Source: Modestobacter sp. VKM Ac-2977 (GTDB lineage: Bacteria > Actinomycetota > Actinomycetes > Mycobacteriales > Geodermatophilaceae). From it: a stretch of DNA of 64,000 bases. Each line of letters starts with the position of its first letter. Positions within the stretch are counted from its first letter, which is position 1. The notes beneath the pieces are model-generated. The model did not search any database and was not told where the DNA came from. It was given only the letters and a program-made list of their open reading frames with translations. Where the stretch lies: the NCBI RefSeq assembly GCF_026968045.1, contig NZ_JAPVBQ010000001.1:1067238-1131237 (forward strand), written 5' to 3'. The position numbers and the translations under genes are program-made. This document shows, in pieces, positions 15,916-23,226 of the stretch.

Positions 15916-16548
15916 TCAGCCCGCTGCCCAGGTGAGGATGTCGAGCACCCGCAGGTCGGTCAGCTCCGCGAGTCGGCGCACGGACTCGCGGTCGTCCTGA
16001 GCGCATCGGGCTTTCAGCGCGCCGATGCTGTCCCGGTTGGCGAGCAGGTCGTCGCGAACCGCGGCCCAGTACATGTAGCGGTAGCCGCGTGCGGGGTGGC
16101 GGAAGGCCGCACTGCGGGCGGAGCGGCGGTAGGTCGCGGTGAGGTGGCTGTCGAGGATCGGCACGAGCGCGGGCCGCTTCGGGTGCAGTACCTTGCTGAT
16201 CTTGGCGATGTTGATGCCGCGCGGGGCGTCGCTGCGGAAGTACTGGTAAAGGGCCTCGCCCTGGTCGTAGGCGCCGCTTCGCTCGCCGGGGTCGGCGTCG
16301 CCGAGGTCGGCGTCCGGTGCAACCTTCGTCCACGGTGCGGTCTGGGCGCGCTCGAGCAGCCAGACGAGCTCACGATCGCTGATGCGGGAGGCGATCTTTC
16401 GAGTGCGCCGAACGTCGTCCGCGGACAGGCCGCACAGGTCACCGGGGTCGGCCAGGTCGTAGTGCAGCAGCGTGGCGCCGTACCTGTTCGCGTAGTTGGC
16501 CAGCTGGTCGAACGGGTTGCTCACCAGCGTCCCGGCGAGGGTGATCAT
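15916..16548 (-). CDS. DUF6308-like protein, 210 aa
   Basis: Start ATG 16548 (a GTG codon lies directly in front). The soluble protein opens ITLAGTLVSNPFDQLANYAN. The middle block ISKVLHPKRPALVPILDSHL with the following YR..ARSAAFRH is the most conserved-looking part and matches my memory of the actinobacterial DUF6308 family. An arginine- and tyrosine-rich stretch (ARGYRYMYWAAVRDDL) and a short C-terminal helix follow. Some of these features resemble HhH-type DNA glycosylase-like folds (helical, with IxKVL...RP), but no catalytic residue can be assigned. It sits immediately upstream of the Avs-like gene on the same strand with about 200 bp between, so it may or may not be part of that system. 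Confidence 0.6.
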   Translation of the reverse strand: MITLAGTLVSNPFDQLANYANRYGATLLHYDLADPGDLCGLSADDVRRTRKIASRISDRELVWLLERAQTAPWTKVAPDADLGDADPGERSGAYDQGEALYQYFRSDAPRGINIAKISKVLHPKRPALVPILDSHLTATYRRSARSAAFRHPARGYRYMYWAAVRDDLLANRDSIGALKARCAQDDRESVRRLAELTDLRVLDILTWAAG

Positions 16549-16712
16549 CACGTCCTGGCCCCTTCCTGCTTCCTGGCGGTACCGCCGAGGATCGGATCAC
16601 GGGTCCAGTTGCGCAAAGCACGCCAGCCCCGGCGGCGGTTTCGACCGGGCTGGTCGTGGCCTGGGCTCAGCTCTAGAGGCGGGCCTGGACGTCACCCAAG
16701 GTCGACCCAAGC

Positions 16713-17429
16713 TCATCGGCCCGTCCGCCATCGATCGACGGTCTTGGTCAAGTCCCTCAACGCCTTCTCGACTTTGGCAAGACTCCCGGCATCGGCCTCG
16801 GCCGCCTGACCGGCAAAGTCGGCCAGCGAGAGGTCGTAGACCAGCGGCTCCACCTCGCCAAAGGGGCCGTGGCAACGGACTGTCACCGTGCTCGGCGGGG
16901 GTGGTGCTTGCCCCTCCGCGAAGTAGCTGAAGGACGTTCCGAGATGCCACGACAACGACCCGCCGGGCGGTAGGAACGTGATGCCTCCGTCGAGGCCATC
17001 GAATGTGCCAGAGTCAGGTCCTAGACGACGCTGCAACGGCGGGTCGAAGGACACTCGGACATCTCGGGCGACTGAGTTCCCTCGGTTCTCAACAACGACC
17101 TGCAGAAGATGTCCACTGTGCGGGCTGGCACGTACGTCGGCCACGACATACGGCTGGGCCCGATCACGCTGCGTCTGCTCGGACAACTCGTTCTGTCGCT
17201 CTGCTGCAGCCACCTGTTCGCGAGCGGCCGCCACCTGTTCGCGAGCCGCCATCACCTGGTCGCGCGCACTGCTTGCCTGCACGTTCGCTGCCTGCGCGGA
17301 TTCCTTGGCGCTCCGCGCTTGGTCTTTGGCGCTTTGCGCGGACAGAATTGCTACGACGAGCGCTCCCCCCGCGATCGCTACCGACACAATGGCCACAATG
17401 AGTTCCCCGCTCATGCGGCCAATCGTCAC
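16713..17429 (-). CDS. membrane-anchored coiled-coil protein, 238 aa
   Basis: Start GTG 17429, or ATG 17414 in the same frame; neither has a strong ribosome-binding site. One N-terminal membrane segment (ELIVAIVSVAIAGGALVVAI) leads into about 60 residues of alanine-rich coiled coil with clear heptads (AREQVAA repeated, residues about 60-78). A strand-rich domain of about 120 residues follows (PYVVADVRASP, LLQVVVENRGNSVARDVRVS, GGSLSWHLGTSF). That domain resembles the immunoglobulin-like or CARDB type found on the surface of small anchored proteins. The topology probably places it outside the membrane or as a cytoplasmic anchor. Function unknown; a divergent beta-helix gene follows at 17550. 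Confidence 0.65.
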   Translation of the reverse strand: MTIGRMSGELIVAIVSVAIAGGALVVAILSAQSAKDQARSAKESAQAANVQASSARDQVMAAREQVAAAREQVAAAERQNELSEQTQRDRAQPYVVADVRASPHSGHLLQVVVENRGNSVARDVRVSFDPPLQRRLGPDSGTFDGLDGGITFLPPGGSLSWHLGTSFSYFAEGQAPPPPSTVTVRCHGPFGEVEPLVYDLSLADFAGQAAEADAGSLAKVEKALRDLTKTVDRWRTGR

Positions 17430-17549
17430 AGCTCAGTCTCAGAATCAGCAGCCGCCACGCGCACAGGGAACGTCCCGACAGGTGTCCCGTTGACGAGGTG
17501 GGTCTCGCTTGGGCCACTGCGGGAGGGTCTCCGCAGGTAGCGTGAGGAC

Positions 17550-18038
17550 ATGAATCACGAGCACGCCTTGGACATCCATATCCTGGCGGACGGCTCCGAG
17601 GAGCGCCGGGAGCCATGGGTGATCACCGACGGGCACGAGACGCTGACTGAGGCTCACTCTGGCGGCGTGTGCGTTCACGCCGAGGCGTCGTTCGAGATCG
17701 CGAGGCGGGGGCAGCTCTCCGGGTCACTCTCGCTTCAGCCCGGCAGCTCGGCTCGCATCGCCGGGCAGCACGCTGGATCGCTGCACGTGGAGGCCGGGGC
17801 CGTAGCGGAGGTCGTCGGCGACCAGAGCGGCTCGGTGCACGTGGAGGACGGAGGCCTGGTGAGGGTCCACCCCGGCGGCAAGCTGGCTGGGTCGCTGCAC
17901 GTGGCGGGCCTCATCGAGAACCGGGGCACTCGGGGAGGCTCCGTTCAGCTGAGCGGTGGTGTGGTTGAAGATCTGGACGGTGGGTCCGTGAAGCAGCCGA
18001 CCGAGGGCCCGCGCGGCGAGAACGTCTACAAGTGGTGA
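17550..18038 (+). CDS. beta-helical repeat protein, bactofilin-like, 162 aa
   Basis: The ATG at 17550 follows GAGGAC. After an N-terminal strand pair (MNHEHALDIHILADG) the protein is built of near-regular repeats of 16-20 residues that begin GS(L/V)x(L/V). They are GSLSLQPGSSARIAGQHA, GSLHVEAGAVAEVVGDQS, GSVHVEDGGLVRVHPGGKLA, GSLHVAGLIENRGTRG and GSVQLSGGVV. Such repeats form a right-handed beta-helix like bactofilins or pentapeptide-type DNA mimics. No membrane anchor or enzyme motif is present. It is the last gene before attR and is oriented toward it. Function unknown; a polymerising scaffold or a DNA-mimic inhibitor are possible. Confidence 0.7.
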   Translation: MNHEHALDIHILADGSEERREPWVITDGHETLTEAHSGGVCVHAEASFEIARRGQLSGSLSLQPGSSARIAGQHAGSLHVEAGAVAEVVGDQSGSVHVEDGGLVRVHPGGKLAGSLHVAGLIENRGTRGGSVQLSGGVVEDLDGGSVKQPTEGPRGENVYKW

Positions 18039-18436
18039 CGCCGGGCGCGAGCGCTTGACAGTTCGTCGGGCGGGGGCCGGTCGAGCCAGGTGAGAGCTGC
18101 GGCCGTCAGCTCGTTCGGTGCGTCTCTCAACGCCTGCTGGCATGGCCCTAACGTGCCGGTTCACCACCCGGCTGCACGCAGGCAGGGAAGACGACGCTCG
18201 TCGTCTGTCCGGCCTGGAGTACCTCGAGTTCGGGTCGGGCCCTCGTGGCGGGCGACGCGCCCAACGCAGTCCGGGTGTCCTCCGTGTCAAGGTCAGCAAG
18301 ATTGGCCGCAGACACCCTTTAAGCACTCAATATGGTCGTTAATCGCAATTAAAGGTTCGCGTTACCCATGGGTAGAACGACCCTTGAGCTGCGCTTATAC
18401 GGCATGGCCAACGCCAGCAAACGGATCAAGACCAAT
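18039..18436. other. non-coding right end of the island
   Basis: I see no convincing gene here. The last 120 bp before attR (about 18310-18430) are much less G+C-rich than anything around them. They contain GCACTCAATAT (18323-18333), a near match to the sequence beside int, and so may hold integrase or excisionase binding sites. Confidence 0.5.
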
Positions 18437-18513
18437 TCGCAGGGTTATAGGTTCAAGTCCTATCGGGGGAGCAAAGCAAGGCCCTGACCAGCGGAGACGC
18501 CGGTCGGGGCCTT
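18437..18513 (+). repeat. attR: duplicate of tRNA-Asn 3' half
   Basis: This 77-bp copy of 1802-1878 has 3 mismatches; the first 38 bp are identical. The 5' half of the tRNA is absent here, so this copy is not a tRNA gene. It marks the right end of the island; recombination with attL would release about 16.6 kb and restore tRNA-Asn next to the better terminator at 18480. Confidence 0.92.
18480..18511. terminator. terminator hairpin inside attR
   Basis: GGCCCTGACC pairs with GGTCGGGGCC with one G-U pair and is followed by TTTT. It is probably the original tRNA-Asn terminator and now also lies just past the end of the minus-strand gene at 18522. Confidence 0.75.
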
Positions 18514-18521
18514 TTCTCGTG

Positions 18522-18980
18522 TCACCGGACGGCGCCTCCAGCGCGGCGGCCACGAGCCAGCCAGCGCAGGAGCCCCCGGTCGGTCGCCGCGGCGGCGAGC
18601 GCGGCCGTCACGAGGGCAGCACCCCACAGCGTCGGCGCTAGCCACGCCTGGCTGGTCAGCTCGGCGGGCAGCACCGCCACACCGTGCAGCGCCAGCGCAG
18701 GAAGGCCGGCGGCGCCCACGGCCAGCAGCGCCAGCGCCAACACCGCGGCCAGCCACCGGTCCGCCGGTGCGTGACCGGTGTCCCGACTGGCGAGCAACCG
18801 CCGGGCGGCCCAGCCGGCGGCGCCCAGGCCGACCAGCCCACTCACGACGAGGAGGTCGGCGCCGGCGACGGCAGTGGCGCCGCCTCGGCCGCCGGCCACC
18901 CGGACCGCCACGGCCGGGGCGAGGAGCGCTCCCATCACCAGCACCGCGTACCCGGCGGCGAGCGCACGGTCCCGGGTCAT
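18522..18980 (-). CDS. membrane protein, 152 aa
   Basis: A 152-aa hydrophobic protein with four predicted membrane segments (AAGYAVLVMGALLAPAVAV, AGADLLVVSGLVGLGAAGWA, WLAAVLALALLAVGAAGLPA, LAPTLWGAALVTAALAAAAT) and a basic tail. The start ATG 18980 overlaps the stop of the metallophosphoesterase gene by four bases, so the two form an operon and may work together at the membrane. No family is recognised. Confidence 0.75.
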   Translation of the reverse strand: MTRDRALAAGYAVLVMGALLAPAVAVRVAGGRGGATAVAGADLLVVSGLVGLGAAGWAARRLLASRDTGHAPADRWLAAVLALALLAVGAAGLPALALHGVAVLPAELTSQAWLAPTLWGAALVTAALAAAATDRGLLRWLARGRRAGGAVR

Positions 18981-19942
18981 CGGCCCTCCCGGGCGCGCAG
19001 CTCGAACCGGTCCAGCAGCCGGCCGTCGGCCCGGACGGCCCGCCCGGCCAGCCGGTCACCGGCGACGTCCACGTGCAGGTACTGCAGGGCCGAGGCAGCT
19101 GCCGCGGTGGTGGCGCTGCGGCCCACCGGCGTGGTCTTGCACCCCCCGCCGCTGACCACGTGGGTGACCCCGTGCACCGGCCGGCTGCGCTCGTAGTGGT
19201 GGTCGTGGCCGGTGAGCACCAGGTCGACCGCCCGGCGGGCGAGGATCGGCTCGACCGCCTCCTGCGCGCCGGGCGTGGGCCCGTGGGAGCCGGAGGAGTA
19301 GAGCGGATGGTGCATGCAGACGACCTTCCACTGGTTCGTCGAGCTGGCCAGGGCGTCGTCGAGCCACTCCAGCTGCGCGGTCGAGTCCTCGCCGAACAGG
19401 CCGGGGGCGCTGGAGTCCAGGTAGAAGAAGTCGACCGGCCCGTGGCTGGTCGTGTAGTGGCGGGCCGGGGTGCCCAGCAGTCGCAGCTCGGCGTCGATCT
19501 CGGTCAGGCTGGCGTCGCTGTGGTGCAGAGCGCCATCGTGATTGCCGATGGCCAGTTCGAACCGGACCCCCGCATCGATGAGCGGGCGCATCGGCCGGGT
19601 GAAGACGTCGTCGAAACGGTCTTCCACGGAGCCGTAGTAGCAGAGGTCCCCGAGGTGGGTGACCAGGCCGTACGGCGAGTCCTGGTAGCCGAGGGCCATC
19701 CGCTCGGCCACGGCCATCGCCTGCCGTCCACCGCTGCCGGTGTCGCCGACCGCCGCGAAGGTCAGGTGGTCCGGGCTCTGGGACCAGGCCGTCGCGGGGA
19801 GCGTGAGCCGGGACATCTCACCCGGCACCAGGTCCTCACGCCCGAGCGTCGACCACAGCGAGCCGCTCAACCCCCCACCGGCGAGCGACCCGGCGACCCC
19901 CAGGCCGGCGGCGAGCAGCTGTCTGCGGCTGAGCTGGGGCAC
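18977..19942 (-). CDS. Tat-exported metallophosphoesterase, 321 aa
   Basis: Start GTG 19942. The N-terminus SRRQLLAAGLGVAGSLAGGG is a twin-arginine signal (strictly RR-x-hydrophobic), so a folded enzyme is exported. All calcineurin-like metal-binding blocks are present: AAVGDTGSGG, HLGDLCYYG, AIGNHDG, CMHHPLY and TGHDHHYER. The fold is that of purple-acid-phosphatase or alkaline-phosphatase-like hydrolases acting on phosphomonoesters or diesters outside the membrane; the substrate is unknown. It is translationally coupled to the downstream membrane protein at 18522. A GC-rich gap of 100 bp separates it from the next operon. Confidence 0.88.
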   Translation of the reverse strand: MPQLSRRQLLAAGLGVAGSLAGGGLSGSLWSTLGREDLVPGEMSRLTLPATAWSQSPDHLTFAAVGDTGSGGRQAMAVAERMALGYQDSPYGLVTHLGDLCYYGSVEDRFDDVFTRPMRPLIDAGVRFELAIGNHDGALHHSDASLTEIDAELRLLGTPARHYTTSHGPVDFFYLDSSAPGLFGEDSTAQLEWLDDALASSTNQWKVVCMHHPLYSSGSHGPTPGAQEAVEPILARRAVDLVLTGHDHHYERSRPVHGVTHVVSGGGCKTTPVGRSATTAAAASALQYLHVDVAGDRLAGRAVRADGRLLDRFELRAREGR

Positions 19943-20044
19943 GAGGCGGTCTACCTCCAGAGATCCGGGCGGGCGGTACCTGGGACAACGCCGGGTCCTC
20001 GCCGCGCTGTTCCGGCTCCCGTGGGCCGGGCGGTCCCGGGCGTG

Positions 20045-20458
20045 TCACCGGTCGCGCGCGTCGACCCCGTCGGCGGGGGTGACGGTCTGCAGGTGCAGGA
20101 CGTCGACCAGCAGGTGCTGGACCCGGGCGTCGGTCAGGCAGCCGCGCAGCTCCCGCCGCTCGAACTCGTCCAGCCCCGGCCGCAGGCGGAAGGCGAACAC
20201 GCCTGGCTCCACGGTCAGGAAGGACTCGGCCACCACGTCGGCGTTGACCAGCAGGCGGCAGGTGCTCACCAGGCCACGGGTCATCTCCTCGCGGACGGCC
20301 TCCGGGTCGTCCTCCTGCTTGACGTTCGCGGCGACGACGACGTCGGTGAACGACCCCTCCGGCGCATCGACCTCCACGGTCATCAACTCCGCGCGCAGCA
20401 GCAGCACGCCGACGGCCGTCAGCACGGCGAGGGCGAGCCAGACCAGCGGTCGCCTCAC
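20045..20458 (-). CDS. hypothetical membrane-anchored protein, 137 aa
   Basis: Start GTG 20458 overlaps the stop of the 181-aa gene (GTGA). One N-terminal hydrophobic segment (LVWLALAVLTAVGVLLL) is followed by a soluble domain with alternating strands and helices: MTVEVDAPEGSFTDVVVAAN, CRLLVNADVVAESFLTVEP, FAFRLRPGLDEFERRELRGC. The two cysteines of the soluble domain lie at CRLL and GCLTD and might form a disulfide if the domain is outside the membrane. It is the last gene of a three-gene coupled operon with the PEP-synthase-like enzyme. Function unknown. Confidence 0.75.
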   Translation of the reverse strand: MRRPLVWLALAVLTAVGVLLLRAELMTVEVDAPEGSFTDVVVAANVKQEDDPEAVREEMTRGLVSTCRLLVNADVVAESFLTVEPGVFAFRLRPGLDEFERRELRGCLTDARVQHLLVDVLHLQTVTPADGVDARDR

Positions 20459-21000
20459 CTCGTGCCGCCCGCGGCCGGGGGACCCAGGAGCAGCCGCACC
20501 GCCGGGTCGCCGCTGGTGGCGGGGCCGGCCAGCGCCTCGGCGCGCGAGGGCACCAGTGGTTCGTCCGGGAAGGCGATGTCACGCAGCGAGGCGGCCAGCT
20601 CTTCCTCGACACCCGCCCGCGCCGATGCCCCGGCCAGCCGCTCGATCAGCCAGGCGAGGCCGGAGACCAGCACCCCGCCCCCGAGCAGAACGGGGATGAA
20701 GATGTGCGTCCGGTTCAGGTCCTGCGGTCGCAGCCACCGGAAGGGCGGCGACTCCACCGGTGCGGCCCGCAGCCGCTGCAGCGGGTCGGGCACCTGCCCG
20801 GCGCGGGGGTGGCTCCGGGCTGCCTCCAGCCGGTTGAGTCGGCGCAGCACCAGCGCGGTGCTCATGCCCACCAGCGCGCCCAGGAAGAGGATGCCGACCA
20901 GTTGGGCGCGGTGCCACTCCCACCGGTACACGTAGACCAGCACGTAACCGCCGGAGGCCAGCAGGGTGACGACGGCGAGGATCCAGCTCAGCTTCTTCAC
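20455..21000 (-). CDS. hypothetical membrane protein, 181 aa
   Basis: Start GTG 21000, overlapping the stop of the PEP-synthase-like gene by four bases. Three membrane segments are visible: LSWILAVVTLLASGGYVLVYV, LVGILFLGALVGMSTALVL and IFIPVLLGGGVLVSGLAWLI. They are separated by a cytoplasmic basic loop containing RRLNRLEAARSHPRAG. The C-terminal 60 residues are soluble and acidic or proline-rich. The protein is coupled on both sides and therefore very likely acts with its neighbours, but I recognise no family. Confidence 0.75.
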   Translation of the reverse strand: MKKLSWILAVVTLLASGGYVLVYVYRWEWHRAQLVGILFLGALVGMSTALVLRRLNRLEAARSHPRAGQVPDPLQRLRAAPVESPPFRWLRPQDLNRTHIFIPVLLGGGVLVSGLAWLIERLAGASARAGVEEELAASLRDIAFPDEPLVPSRAEALAGPATSGDPAVRLLLGPPAAGGTR

Positions 21001-23063
21001 GGTGCCTCCTGCTGCTCGACCTCGCCGGTGGCGCCGTCGACGCGGACCACCGTGCCGGGTGGGAACTTCTCCAGCGCGTCGGGCAGGCCCACGACGGTGG
21101 GCACCCCCGACTCGCGGGCCAGGATCGCCAGGTGCGCCAGGACGCTCCCGGTCTCGGCGATCAGGCCGGCCAGCCGGGGGAGCAGCGGCGCGAGGCCGGG
21201 GTCCAGGTTCCGGACCACCAGTACGGAGCCCTCCGGCGGGTCCTCGCCCTGGTGCACCGGGCCGGTGCCGGTGCCACCGCCCGCACCGGTGGCGCCCGCA
21301 CCACCGGCCACCGGCACCGGGTGGCCCGTGTCGCTCATCCGGAACCTGGCCGGCAACGGCTCGCCGGGGACGACCGGCCGGCTGGTGAGCGTCGCTGCGT
21401 CGTCGTCCACCGCGGCGGTGAGCTGGGCCAGCCCCACCCCGCGGAGGTCCTCCGGCCGGGGCAGTCGCCCCGCGGCGGCGAGCCGTTCCGCGAGCACCCA
21501 GGCGGCCCGGGCACCCGCCTCCTGCAGCCAGCGCGCCCGCAGCCGGAGCGCCTCCCGCAGCACGCCGGGCTCGGTCTCGTCACCCGGCGGACCGGCCTCC
21601 GGGGCCCGGACGCCGGGCGGCAGCGTGGGCGCGGGCCCCACCTGCGGAGCCGCCAGGGCGAGCACCACCGGGTGCTCGGCGATGATCTCCGCGTCGGCGA
21701 GCCCGGCCCGGCGGGCGTTCGCCAGCACCCGCAGGGCCGTGGTGGCGCCGGTGGTCCGCGGCGCCTGAGGGTCCACCAGCAGTCCGACCAGGAGCTCGTG
21801 GGCGTGCACCGAGACCAGGGCCGGACGCAGCCGGTGCAGCAGCGCCACCAGCTGCCGGTCGTCGAGGTCGGCCAGCGCCGGGACGTCGACCAGGGCTGCG
21901 TCCGCGGCGTCCACCACGTCCCGGGCCAGCGCCGGCAGGGCGGACCGCAGCCGACCCACCCGCCAGGACGCGTGCAGCCGCCGTAGCCGCGGCCGCGGGT
22001 CCAGCCGCTCCCGCAGGCCCGGGGACCCGTGGCGAGGCTCGAGCAGGTCCAGGTCGACGGCCACCCGGCCGTCCAGGACCGGTACCAGCGGCGATGCGTC
22101 CACCGCGGACGCGGTGGCCGTGCCGGCCAGCACCAGCGCACGTCCCAGCGCTTCCCGTAGCGGGTCCACCCACAGGTCGACCTCGAGGGGCTGCAGCGGC
22201 TCGGGGAAGGTCTCGGCGACCGGGCCGGGCCCCAGGACCGGCCCGGTCGGTCGGCCCCGGGGCTCGGCGGTGACCGGCCGGCTCTGCAGCAGCCGCAGCC
22301 GGCCGTCGTCCCCGTAGCCCCACTCGACGTCCTGCGGGCCACCGAAGATCGTCGCCGTACGAGCCGCCAGCTGTGCCAGCTCCCGCAACCGCCGACCGCT
22401 CAGCCGTGCCCCGCCGTCTCCGTTGGTGACCGACGTTCGTCGTCCGTCGGGCCGGATCTCGTACCGGCTGCCGTCGACCTCCCCGCTGACCAGCCGGTCC
22501 GGGCCGCCGGTCACGGCGGCCACGACGAGCCGGTCCTCCCGCCCCGACACGGGGTCGATGCCGAACAGCACCCCTCCGCACTCCGCCGACAGCAGCGGCT
22601 GGACCAGGACGGCCAGCGGCTCCCGCCCGGTGACAGCGGCGGAGCCGGCCGCCGCCTGCTCCCGGGAGGCGATCACCACGTCCACGGCGCGACGGAACTC
22701 CTCCGCGCCCCGCACCCCGACGACCGACTCGAACCGGCCGGCCATCGAGGACTCGCCGAGGTCCTCCACTGTCGAGCTGCTGCGGACCACGAGCGGACGG
22801 GTGCCGTCCGCGGAGACGTCGCGCCAGGCGTCCTGCAGCGCCGACGGCCACGGCTGGCCGCGGGCCAGGCGCTCGACCGCCGCGGTGGTCAGCACGAAGC
22901 CCGGGAGCACCGGCAGCCCGGCCCGAGCAGCCGTCGCGAGCGCCGCGGCCTTGGCGCCGGTGAGCGCCGGATCGCCGGCCCGCTGGTCGTCCAGGAGCAC
23001 GACCAGGGGCGGGTCCGGGGCATCGGACCCGCCGGACCGGTGGCTGGAGGGGGTGGGGCGCAC
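20997..23063 (-). CDS. PEP-synthase-like enzyme, 688 aa
   Basis: I place the start at GTG 23063; the open frame runs upstream to 23339 but that would overlap the divergent tfdB-like gene. The N-terminal half is an ATP-grasp pyruvate/PEP-binding domain: GAKAAALATAARAGLPVLPG, LVVRSSSTVEDLGESSMAG, GGVLFGIDPVSG and DVEWGYGDDGRLRLLQSRPV. The C-terminus is the mobile swivelling domain with the phosphohistidine in SVLAHLAILARESGVPTVVG. The layout is ATP-binding, helical linker, swivel, as in rifamycin phosphotransferase and PEP synthase, and the catalytic elements look intact. The PEP-synthase C-terminal barrel is missing, so it may phosphorylate a small molecule rather than make PEP. It heads a three-gene operon with two membrane proteins. 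Confidence 0.75.
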   Translation of the reverse strand: MRPTPSSHRSGGSDAPDPPLVVLLDDQRAGDPALTGAKAAALATAARAGLPVLPGFVLTTAAVERLARGQPWPSALQDAWRDVSADGTRPLVVRSSSTVEDLGESSMAGRFESVVGVRGAEEFRRAVDVVIASREQAAAGSAAVTGREPLAVLVQPLLSAECGGVLFGIDPVSGREDRLVVAAVTGGPDRLVSGEVDGSRYEIRPDGRRTSVTNGDGGARLSGRRLRELAQLAARTATIFGGPQDVEWGYGDDGRLRLLQSRPVTAEPRGRPTGPVLGPGPVAETFPEPLQPLEVDLWVDPLREALGRALVLAGTATASAVDASPLVPVLDGRVAVDLDLLEPRHGSPGLRERLDPRPRLRRLHASWRVGRLRSALPALARDVVDAADAALVDVPALADLDDRQLVALLHRLRPALVSVHAHELLVGLLVDPQAPRTTGATTALRVLANARRAGLADAEIIAEHPVVLALAAPQVGPAPTLPPGVRAPEAGPPGDETEPGVLREALRLRARWLQEAGARAAWVLAERLAAAGRLPRPEDLRGVGLAQLTAAVDDDAATLTSRPVVPGEPLPARFRMSDTGHPVPVAGGAGATGAGGGTGTGPVHQGEDPPEGSVLVVRNLDPGLAPLLPRLAGLIAETGSVLAHLAILARESGVPTVVGLPDALEKFPPGTVVRVDGATGEVEQQEAP

Positions 23064-23226
23064 GACGGACGGGTTCCCGGCCCGCTGCGGAGGTAAGCAT
23101 GCGCGGGCCCGGACCCGGGCGAATTGCCCATCATACTGTGATGCATGGCACAGTCCGGATCGACCCCTGAGGGCGACCCGGCCGCGGCTGCGGACGGCTG
23201 CCGTCCGCACCCGAGAGAGGAACTCC

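Noticed and set aside
18437-18513. Second tRNA-Asn gene
   Set aside because: Only the 3' half is present; the acceptor 5' strand, D arm and anticodon are missing.
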